DNA of 64,000 nt. It comes from Mycoplasma bradburyae. Its GTDB lineage: Bacteria > Bacillota_I > Bacilli_A > Mycoplasmatales > Mycoplasmoidaceae. Of this stretch, positions 56,083-64,000 are shown piece after piece. The position numbers and the translations under genes are program-made. Position 1 is the stretch's first letter; the number at the start of each line of letters is the position of its first letter. The stretch spans positions 1-64,000 of the forward strand of contig NZ_CP101415.1 of NCBI RefSeq assembly GCF_024339025.1, in the 5' to 3' direction. Under the pieces are notes generated by a model. The model searched no databases, was not told the DNA's origin, and saw nothing but the letters and a program-made list of their open reading frames with translations.

Positions 56083-58037
56083 TGACAGATACATTTAAAT
56101 TTAATCAATTTAAGAATATTAGAAGCAAAACATTTCAAATTATTGCGTTTACAACTGCTTGATTATTTGCTTTTATTTTTGTTGGAATTTTTTCATTTAT
56201 ATTTTATAAATCTATCCCTGGATGACAATCATACGGATCAAGTATTTTTAAACTTGATTTTAATCTAGTTCAAGAAAAAGCCGGTGTTTGAGCTCCGCTA
56301 AGCGTTACATTATTTGTTACATTTTTATCGTTATTAATAGCTTCTCCTATCGGCATTAATACAGCCATTTTTATAAAATTTAGGCTAAAGAAAAAATTAA
56401 CTAAAATATTCAGAATAATTATCAATATTCTTGCTGGTATTCCTTCAGTGGTTTTTGGTCTTTTTGCCGCAAATTCTTTAGGTTTTTTAGTTCAATTTAT
56501 TTTTAAAACAAAAACATCTTGAAACCTAATAACTGCTATAATAATGCTTACATTTATGATTATTCCTACGATAGTGGCGATGAGCTATAATTCGTTGGAA
56601 AGTGTTGATATAAATTTATTATCAGCATCTATAGCATTAGGTACAACTAAAACCAAATCAATTTATAAAATTTTTAAGAAAGAAGCAAAAAACGGTATTT
56701 ATGTATCGTTGTTAACAGCTTTATCTAGAGCCATTAGTGAATCAATGGCATTAAATTTCATATTAACATCTCAAAATTACAACATAATAAGTAATTCAAA
56801 TTTTAGTGAATTTATTCAATCAGGTCTTAAAACAATTGGAGCAATAATTTCATATAACTTTTTTGCTGAAAATGGTTCAGAAAATCTTAGGAGTGTTTTA
56901 TATCTATTTGGTATAGTTTTATTCATTTTTACGATAATAATTAACATTTTTGTTTTATTTATTAATCGAAGTTCAACCAAAAAGAAATACCCATGAGTCA
57001 TAAAAATTGAAACCTTTTTAGCTAATGTTATTTTATTTATCCCTTATAGAATAAGTAAATCATTTATTTACTTCATAAGCCTAAACAAAAGATGGGATAG
57101 TTTTTTTAAATTACATAAGAACAACATTAAAATAAAAATTTATGATGGATGAAAATTAGCTATAGAGTTTTTATGTATAGGTATTTGTATTAGTTTCATT
57201 GTTTGAATAATTATTTATACTTTCTATCACGGGTTTATCGCTATATTTAGTCCAGAACAAACCATAACTTCATTCGAAGCTAACTCTACAGGTAGAGCTA
57301 CAATAAATACCTTAGTAATAATATTTTTTGGAATATTGATTTCATTCCCTGTATCCTTATTTGTAGCTATTTATATTAATGAATATGCAAAAAACAAAAA
57401 AGTTAAAAGAATTATTTTATTCTTCATTGATGCTTTAGGTTCCACACCATCAATATTATTTGGTATTTTTGGTTTAACCTTCTTTATTCAAACATTAGGA
57501 CTAGCAATTGGTGGTAAGAGTTCGAATTCGATTTTCGCTGGAATTCTTACAATATCTCTTGTTATAATACCTTCATTTATTAGAATGTTACAACAAGCAC
57601 TATCATCCGTTCCTAATTCGATAAGAGAAGCGTCATATGCTTTAGGTATCTCAAGATCACAAACAATATTAAAAATTATTCTTCCGCAAGTAACAGAAGA
57701 TATATTAAGCAGCATAATTCTTACTATTTCAAGAATACTAGCAGAGACCGCACCTTTATATATAACTGCAGGTTTATCATCATCTAATCACTTCAGTTTA
57801 GGTTTATGAGGGCAAACATTAACAGTAAGAATTTATAGTCAACTATTTTCAACAAAAGCTAATGCACAAAATATTATGTTTGAATCCGCCTTTATGTCAA
57901 TATTGTTAATATTTATATTTATCATTATTAGCAATCTACTCATTCCTTATATCTTTAAAAATAAATATAAACTGATGATCTGAATAGACAATTTAAAATC
58001 AAGGAAAAAGAATAAGAAAAGGTTAAATAATGCGTAA
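56082..58037 (+). CDS. pstCA: Fused phosphate permease PstC-PstA
   Basis: One 651-residue frame contains two permease halves. The first half (about residues 1-300) has PstC-like helices with [16 protein letters not shown] at the coupling loop. The second half (about 360-640) has PstA-like helices with [20 protein letters not shown]-coded Trp residues link the frame; there is no stop between the halves. Most bacteria encode PstC and PstA separately. It overlaps pstB by 8 bases. Confidence 0.88.
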
Positions 58038-59007
58038 GAAAATAGATCTAAAAACTAAAGAATTGTACCTTCAAAAGAAAGTTCAATACAAAGAAAAAAT
58101 TAAGTCTTTAATTTTAGAGAAAAAAGAAATATTAAAACTAAACGATCGTTCAAAATTAAGCGAAATTACCGCTAATATTAAAAAATATAAAATTTTATAT
58201 AAAAATAAAGATCCTAATTTAATACACTTTAAAGACGATTATAATTTTGATAATATATTTGAAGTTGATAACTATAATCTTTGATATTCAAATGGTAGCA
58301 AACATGCATTAAAAGATATTAATTTAAATATCAAGAAAAACAAAGTGACAGCATTAATCGGACCATCTGGATGTGGTAAATCTAGTTTTATCCGTTCTTT
58401 AAATAGAATGCATGATTTAACTGACGGTGTTATCAAAACTGGTAGTATTTTTTTCTTATCTAAAAACATATATTCAAAAACATTACCAGAATTAGAATTA
58501 AGATCTAATGTAGGAATGGTTTTTCAAAAACCAACGCCATTTTCTTTATCGATCTATGAAAATATTGCTTACGCATTAAAATCACACGGAATAAAAAATA
58601 AAGAAGAAATCGATCAAATTGTTAAAGAATCATTAGAAGGTGCTGCTTTATGAGATGATGTTAAGGATATTTTATCTCAATCAGCACACGGCTTATCGGG
58701 CGGTCAACAGCAAAGATTATCGATTGCTAGAGCTATCGCTTTAAAACCAGAAGTTTTATTAATGGATGAACCGACATCAGCGTTAGATCCAATAGCAACT
58801 AATAAAATTGAACAGTTGATTCATAAACTTAAAAAAAGCTATTCAATTGTTATCGTAACTCACTCAATGGCTCAAGCGCAAAGAGTTAGCGATGAAACAA
58901 TCTTTTTTTATGAGGGTAATGTTCTTGAACAAGGAACAACAAAACAAATTTTTACACAGCCTAAAAACGATAAAACAAAAGACTATATTAATGGAAGGAT
59001 TGGATAA
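58030..59007 (+). CDS. pstB: Phosphate ABC transporter ATPase PstB
   Basis: This 325-residue protein has an N-terminal charged helical extension of about 84 residues, then the PstB ATPase: Walker [19 protein letters not shown] typical of PstB, Q-loop [18 protein letters not shown], signature LSGGQQQR, Walker [12 protein letters not shown] and H-loop [10 protein letters not shown]. The extension is not found in typical PstB (about 250-260 residues). Confidence 0.94.
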
Positions 59008-59013
59008 GATTAT

Positions 59014-59700
59014 ATGTCAAGAAATTACAAATCTTTGAAGTATTCAGAGCAAGAATTAATTAATAAGTTCTATGAATATATCGATCATGGTATAGCTATC
59101 CACGAAAAATTATTAATAGCCTTAAATAAATATCGAAACGGTGAAGATTACAAAGAAGTTGTTAAAGAAATCTTTAAGATGGAAAAGATTTCAAATATCA
59201 AGCAAGCTGATTTATTAGATGATTCAACCTGGATTATATCTAAAGAACAACCACAAGCATCACATCTTAGATTTATTATTGCTATAATTTCATCTTCTAA
59301 CGACATTGAAAGAATATGCGATTATGCTAATAATGTCGCTAAATTCTTAAATAATAATGACAATATATCAAACAAAAAATTAGATATAGTAATTGATTTG
59401 CAACAAGATGTAATTAAAAATTATAAAGATGTTATCGAACATTTAAAACAAAACGAGGCAGAAGATACTTATAAGTTTGCTGATATTCGTCAACAAGAAT
59501 TTGAATCTAAATATAAAAGATACTTAAGAATGTTTAAACAATATGATTTAAATTCAGATGATGAGCTACAATTAAATTTACTAATTGATATGATTCTTAT
59601 GATTAAATATATTGAAAGAATTAATGATCATTTAGTTAATATTGTTGAATACTTTGTATATATTAAAGAATCATCGTTTTTCTTCGATAAAAAGATATAA
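59014..59700 (+). CDS. phoU: Phosphate transport regulator PhoU
   Basis: This 228-residue all-helical protein has two PhoU-type repeats, with acidic metal-binding segments at ISSSNDIERICDYANN and MILMIKYIERINDHLVN. It starts 6 bases after pstB. PhoU normally restrains Pst uptake when phosphate is sufficient; no PhoR/PhoB pair is seen. A strong bidirectional terminator follows. Confidence 0.9.
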   Translation: MSRNYKSLKYSEQELINKFYEYIDHGIAIHEKLLIALNKYRNGEDYKEVVKEIFKMEKISNIKQADLLDDSTWIISKEQPQASHLRFIIAIISSSNDIERICDYANNVAKFLNNNDNISNKKLDIVIDLQQDVIKNYKDVIEHLKQNEAEDTYKFADIRQQEFESKYKRYLRMFKQYDLNSDDELQLNLLIDMILMIKYIERINDHLVNIVEYFVYIKESSFFFDKKI

Positions 59701-59720
59701 AAAGATGATTTAAGGATAAT

Positions 59721-59754
59721 AAAAAAAGCGTTTTAAATAACGCTTTTTTTATTA
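59721..59754. terminator. Bidirectional intrinsic terminator after phoU
   Basis: AAAAAAAGCGTT pairs with AACGCTTTTTTT around a 6-base loop. It serves the plus-strand pst locus, and its opposite strand contains the stop of the convergent membrane-protein gene. Confidence 0.85.
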
Positions 59755-60629
59755 TTGTTTTTTCTTCAATTTAAATAAGAGTATTTTAAATTTTTAACTA
59801 GTAATTTGATATCTAATTTAAATTGTTTTTTATTAGCTAGTTTAGGTTGAATTATCTTTCTGTTAAGTTCCTGAATTCCGTAACGAATACCTCAGATAAT
59901 GTTGATTGATACTAAAGCGATCATAACACCTACAGGGATAACTTGAGGGAAAGGAACTTTTAGTATATTGGCTACTGATTGGTATTCTCCGCCAGGATAT
60001 CAATCAGTAGGAATGATACCGTTTGAGTTAGCCAACACTTTGCGATCTAATTGTGTACAAGCAATTATATAACTTACATAAATCGCCATAAATAAATATT
60101 GGTTTAAGATATCTCTTGGACTTCATTCTGTTGTTCAACATAAAAGCATCAAAGCTACTGATGTTGTCATTACATGGAGCATGAAATAAATTTGATCGTT
60201 ATCGAACCCTATAAAGATAAATCTATAAACATCTAAACCAGAATATCTATTAGCTAACCTAAATAATTCTCCATATAAAGTAATTAAACCCCCAAATAAT
60301 GCTATGGGAGCTAGAGATCTAACAATTTTTTTGTTCTTTATAAACATTAAGCATAAGCCAGCAAATATTGAGAAGAACGGACAAATATCTAATAACAATA
60401 ACCTTGAGTGCCTAATTGAAACAGCAATTGTGCTTCCGTCATCAGACGCGTTTCAGCTAGGAATTATAAACTGTACTTGTCTGGCTATCAGCATGTAAAA
60501 GAACATGAAGCCGCCGATTATAAACCAAAATCAACGATTATTTTCAAATCTTTTAAAGAATCTTGAGGTAAATATGATTAATAAAAATCATAGAGTTACC
60601 ACAATCATTAATATAGATCCTAATTTCAT
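59733..60629 (-). CDS. Integral membrane protein, possibly YwaF/TP0381 family
   Basis: The 298-residue frame from ATG 60627-60629 includes many TGA-coded Trp residues and about seven hydrophobic helices. A His/Cys segment RLLLLDICPFFSIFAGLCL resembles the LPLHIC-type motif of the YwaF/TP0381 integral membrane family, and a Met-Leu-His pattern occurs later in YFMLHVMTTS. The C-terminal 40 residues are basic. The last codons run into the convergent terminator hairpin. The family call is tentative and the biochemical role is unknown. Confidence 0.6.
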
Positions 60630-60761
60630 TTTCTTATATATTTATATCAATATAGTTTGAATGATATCTAGTTTAGATAGAACTAAACTCAGCTAATGAT
60701 TAATATTATAAAGGTTTTTTACAAAATATCTCAAAATTCCAATGGATTAAAAATAATTATT

Positions 60762-60873
60762 TGATATAATTTAGAAGTTAAGCTTTTGAAAAGATTGCTG
60801 ATACACTAAAAAGCGTTGTCAAGTATCAGGTAACTTTTTATAAGCGTTGTATTAAATAATATAAGGACAACAA
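60762..60873 (+). promoter_or_regulatory. Promoter and leader of the S10 ribosomal operon
   Basis: An extended -10, TGATATAAT at 60762-60770, lies about 100 bases ahead of rpsJ. The leader holds a 7-bp stem CTGATAC/GTATCAG (60798-60804 with 60823-60829) and two copies of AAGCGTTGT. Leader-mediated control by a ribosomal protein is possible but unproven. Confidence 0.55.
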
Positions 60874-61239
60874 ATGGCAGAATTAAAAGAAAAATCTAAC
60901 GAATCTTCAAGTGAAGAATCAAAAAAACAAAAAGATATTAAAGAGATCAGAATCAAACTAAAATCTTATGATAGTAGATTATTAGATCAATCAGTTAAAA
61001 AGATTTTTGAGATTGTAAAAGAAACAGGATCAGAACTTCACGGTCCAATTCCATTACCAACTAAAAAAGAAGTATTTACAATCATTCGTTCTCCGCACGT
61101 TGATAAGTCTTCAAGAGAACAATTCGAAAGAAGAACTCACAAACGTTTAATAATTATTAAACAACTAAAGAATGAAACTATTCAAAAACTTAAACGTTTT
61201 GTAATTCCTTCTGGAGTTGAATTACGTATCTACTTATAA
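60874..61239 (+). CDS. rpsJ: 30S ribosomal protein S10
   Basis: This 121-residue S10 has a charged N-terminal extension of about 20 residues (rich in Ser, Glu and Lys) before the conserved [26 protein letters not shown] and the C-terminal [11 protein letters not shown] are intact. It opens the S10 operon. Confidence 0.97.
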   Translation: MAELKEKSNESSSEESKKQKDIKEIRIKLKSYDSRLLDQSVKKIFEIVKETGSELHGPIPLPTKKEVFTIIRSPHVDKSSREQFERRTHKRLIIIKQLKNETIQKLKRFVIPSGVELRIYL

Positions 61240-61265
61240 ACAATTTGATAGGAGTTAAATAATAT

Positions 61266-61964
61266 ATGAAAGGAATTTTCGGAACAAAAGTTGGAATGAC
61301 TCAGGTTTTCGAAGAAAACGGACGTCTGATCCCTGTTACTTTAGTTAAAGTTGAACCTAACCAAGTAATTAGCGTTAAAACTAAAGAAAAAGATGGTTAT
61401 GATGCTATCCAATTAGGTTTTAATGAAACACACGAAAAAAACTTAAACAAACCAGAATTAGGGCAATTTAAAAAAGCTAATTCTAAAAATTACAAAAACT
61501 TAGAAGAAATTCGTGGAATGACTGGTCACAATGTTGGCGACTTACTAAAAGTTGAAGAATTATTCCAACAAGGTCAAGTAATCGATGTTCAAGCTAAAAC
61601 TAAAGGCCGTGGTTTCACTGGTGCTATTAAGCGTTGAAATTTTAAGATCGGTTCTAAAGGTCACGGTGCTGGATATCCTCACAGATTTCAAGGTTCAGTT
61701 CAAGCTGGTCGTGGAGGGTCTCAAGCTCAAAGAGTTATGAAAGGTAAAAAGATGTCTGGTCACTATGGTCACGAACTTGTTACAATTCAAAACTTATCAA
61801 TCGTTGGATTTTTACCAGAAGTTAATACAGTAATGATTTCAGGTGCCATCCCTGGTCCTAACTACGCTAAAGTAAGAATTTCAACTTCAAAGAAAAACCC
61901 AAATAAAGTTATTTCTTACAATTTAATAATGAATAAAGTTGCAAGCGAACAAGCTGCAAAATAA
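61266..61964 (+). CDS. rplC: 50S ribosomal protein L3
   Basis: This 232-residue L3 starts MKGIFGTKVGMTQVF and contains KGRGFTGAIKRWNF with a TGA-coded Trp, GAGYPHRFQGS and KMSGHYGHE. It ends with an ordinary L3 core. It is the second gene of the S10 operon, with SD-like AGGAGTT before it. Confidence 0.97.
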
Positions 61965-62002
61965 ATATAAGAATAATTTAAATTTAAGGAAATTTAAAAA
62001 CT

Positions 62003-62632
62003 ATGTCTAAAATAAAATTATTCGATTTATCTGGTAAACTTCAAGAAGAAATCGACTTAAACCAAAAACTTCTTGTAAATGAAGTTCATAAACAAGCAAT
62101 TTTTGATGCAATTCTTGCTGAAAATCTATCACAAATTCAAGGGACTCATTCAACTCTTAAAAAAGGTGAAGTTAGCGGTGGTGGTAGAAAACCTTACCAA
62201 CAAAAACACACTGGTCGTGCTAGACAAGGTTCGATTCGTAACCCTCACTATGTAGGCGGTGGTATTGCGTTTGGTCCTAAACCAAATAGAAATTACAAAA
62301 TTAAGGTTAATAAAAAAGTAAGTGAATTAGCGTTTAAATCAGCAATTACTTCTAAAGTTAATAACCAAGAATTCTTAGGTTTAGTTGATTCAATTAAACA
62401 GGAAAAACCGAGCACAAAAGCAATTGTTAAATTATTAAAAGAACTAAATATTAATAAAAAAGTATTAATTGTTGCTTTTGAAAAGAATGAAAACCTTGAA
62501 AAATCAAGCGCTAACTTACCGAATGTTTCATACAAATTATGAAACCAAGTTTCAGTGAGAGACTTAATTGATGCTAATTGTGTATTAGCTCAAAAGAGCG
62601 CAATTAAAAACTGAGTTGAAAGGCTGAATTAA
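62003..62632 (+). CDS. rplD: 50S ribosomal protein L4
   Basis: This 209-residue L4 contains the exit-tunnel loop segment KGEVSGGGRKPYQQKHTGRA and GSIRNPHYVGGGIAFGP. The C-terminal part has TGA-coded Trp residues near 62540 and 62612-62617. It ends 2 bases before rplW. Confidence 0.96.
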
Positions 62633-62634
62633 TC

Positions 62635-62958
62635 ATGCAAATTACAGACGTTCTTATTAAACCTGTACTTACTGAAAAGAGTTATGGCATTATGATGTCA
62701 GAACCTAAAAAATACACTTTTCTAGTAAATCCAAAAGCTAACAAAAATTACATTAAACAAGCTTTTAAAGCAATCTATGGAGTAACCCCAACTGCTGTTA
62801 ATACAAAAATTAAAAAACCAGCAAGAATCCGTACAGGAAGTCAAAATCCAGGTTATTCTCGTTTAGAAAAAATCGCTATCATCACAGTTCCGTATGGAGT
62901 TGAGGTGGCAATTACTGGTGAAAAACCAGAAAACAACGAATCAACAAATTCAAAATAA
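62635..62958 (+). CDS. rplW: 50S ribosomal protein L23
   Basis: This 107-residue L23 begins MQITDVLIKPVLTEKSY and carries YTFLVNPKANKNYIKQAF and VNTKIKKPA, characteristic of the family. A short charged tail is added at the C-terminus. Confidence 0.96.
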   Translation: MQITDVLIKPVLTEKSYGIMMSEPKKYTFLVNPKANKNYIKQAFKAIYGVTPTAVNTKIKKPARIRTGSQNPGYSRLEKIAIITVPYGVEVAITGEKPENNESTNSK

Positions 62959-63003
62959 TTAAACAGGCGCAAAGCATTTAAGGAAAAAAAATAATAAGCA
63001 GTT

Positions 63004-63855
63004 ATGCCAGTAAAAAAGATAATAAATAGATCTAACAGTGGTATTCATCATAAGATCTCGATCGATTACAAAAAGGTTTTAACAAGTCAAAGCCCATTAA
63101 AATCTTTAGTAAGTAATAAAAAGAAAAACTCAGGTAGAAACAACCAAGGTAAAATTACTGTAAGACACAAAGGTGGTGGTTCTAAAAGAAAATACAGAAT
63201 CATTGACTTTAAGAGAAATCTACACGATGACAAAGTTGCTGTAGTTAAATCAATTGAATACGATCCAAATAGAAGTGCATTCATTTCTTTAGTGGCTTAT
63301 GAAAATGGTTATAGATCATATATCTTAGCTCCTGAAGGAATTAAAGTAGGTGATAAAATCGTTTCATCTTCACAACAAATCGACATTAAGCTTGGTAACT
63401 GTATGCCTTTAGAATATATTCCAGAAGGTACAATGGTTCATAACATTGAAATGACTCCTGGTAAAGGTGGTCAAATAGCTAGAAGTGCTGGTGCTTATGC
63501 TCAAATCTTAGGTAAAGATGATACAGGTAAATATATTAACCTTAAATTAGGTTCTAAAGAAGTTAGAAAATTCCTTAAGAACTGTAGAGCAGTGGTTGGT
63601 ATCGCATCAAATGTTGATCACAACTTAGTGCTTTTAGGAAAAGCGGGTACATCTAGACATAAAGGTATTCGCCCTACTGTTCGTGGTTCTGCTATGAACC
63701 CTAACGATCACCCACACGGTGGGGGTGAAGGTCGTAGTCCAGTTGGTCGCGACGCTCCAAGAACACCTTGAGGTAAAAGACACATGGGTGTTAAAACAAG
63801 AAATAATAAGAAATCGTCTACTAACTTAATAATTCGTAGACGTAACTCAAAATAG
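63004..63855 (+). CDS. rplB: 50S ribosomal protein L2
   Basis: This 283-residue L2 contains [35 protein letters not shown], and the highly conserved peptidyl-transferase-centre segment [18 protein letters not shown], followed by TPWGKR with a TGA-coded Trp. Length is standard. Confidence 0.98.
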
Positions 63856-63877
63856 GAAAATGAAAGGTCATTAATTA

Positions 63878-64000
63878 ATGTCAAGAAGTTCTAAGAAAGG
63901 TGCATTCATTGAACCTAGTTTATTAAAGAAAGTTCAAGATTTGAATGCTCAAAAACAAAAGAAAATAATCAAGACTTGATCTAGAAGAAGTACTATTTTT
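63878..64000 (+). CDS. rpsS: 30S ribosomal protein S19 (5' part, cut by window edge)
   Basis: ATG at 63878 begins [19 protein letters not shown], matching S19, and the frame runs on through a TGA-coded Trp (KTWSRRSTIF) to the end of the window. Position after rplB fits the S10 operon order. Confidence 0.95.

Noticed and set aside
1-64000. vlhA-type GAA trinucleotide repeat promoters, CRISPR arrays, tRNA and rRNA genes
   Set aside because: I looked for GAA runs, regularly spaced direct repeats and tRNA or rRNA landmarks and saw none. Absence was judged by eye only.

Overview
The window looks like the dnaA-proximal part of a mollicute chromosome, most likely Mycoplasma gallisepticum or a close relative in the pneumoniae group. 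TGA must be read as tryptophan throughout: dozens of conserved genes, including dnaA, secA, uvrB, argS and the ribosomal proteins, are continuous only under genetic code 4. The DNA is very AT-rich, there are many Cys-lipoproteins, and gene order (dnaA, ABC pair, rpmH-rnpA-yidC-rsmA; secA; lipoprotein-nuclease-UgpCAE-NrnA; uvrB; S10 operon) fits that group. All coordinates below join reading frames through TGA codons. Species identity is an inference from gene content, not from a database search.

Layout. 1-11.2 kb: dnaA, a heterodimeric ABC exporter, rpmH-rnpA-yidC-rsmA-ispE, argS and a membrane-anchored EEP nuclease, all on the plus strand. 11.2-16 kb: two minus-strand tandem lipoproteins of the DUF31/immunoglobulin-protease type; the second is frameshifted. 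16-17.6 kb: a sparse region with one small ORF and a ferritin. 17.6-20.1 kb: a degenerate GMP-synthetase-like protein convergent with RNase J. 20.4-33 kb: an accessory block with an aquaporin-like channel, a lipoprotein with a complete M23-peptidase motif set, a giant FtsX-like permease, a truncated transposase, three tandem copies of a small membrane protein, and a LolD/FtsE-like ATPase. 33-44.2 kb: a lipoprotein, ispF, hpt, ftsH, a DhaL-like protein, ptsH, tkt and secA. 44.5-52.8 kb: a probable nucleic-acid scavenging locus. 52.9-59.7 kb: uvrB and a phosphate locus pstS-pstCA(fused)-pstB-phoU. 59.7-64 kb: a minus-strand membrane protein and the start of the S10 ribosomal operon (rpsJ, rplC, rplD, rplW, rplB, rpsS partial).

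How the parts fit. The strongest multi-gene system is at 44.5-52.8 kb. A surface lipoprotein resembling the polynucleotide-binding MslA is followed by an SNase-type membrane nuclease, an ABC importer usually annotated as a sugar or glycerol-phosphate transporter, a 53-residue membrane protein and a DHH-family nano-RNase. Together they could capture, cut, import and finish degrading host nucleic acid; hpt and a second surface nuclease (EEP type) fit the same salvage lifestyle. The second is at 20.4-33 kb, where an M23-like lipoprotein, an FtsX-like permease and an FtsE/LolD-like ATPase recall the FtsEX plus M23-effector modules of walled bacteria, although this organism has no wall. IspE and IspF indicate the MEP isoprenoid route. 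No tRNA, rRNA or CRISPR array was recognised.
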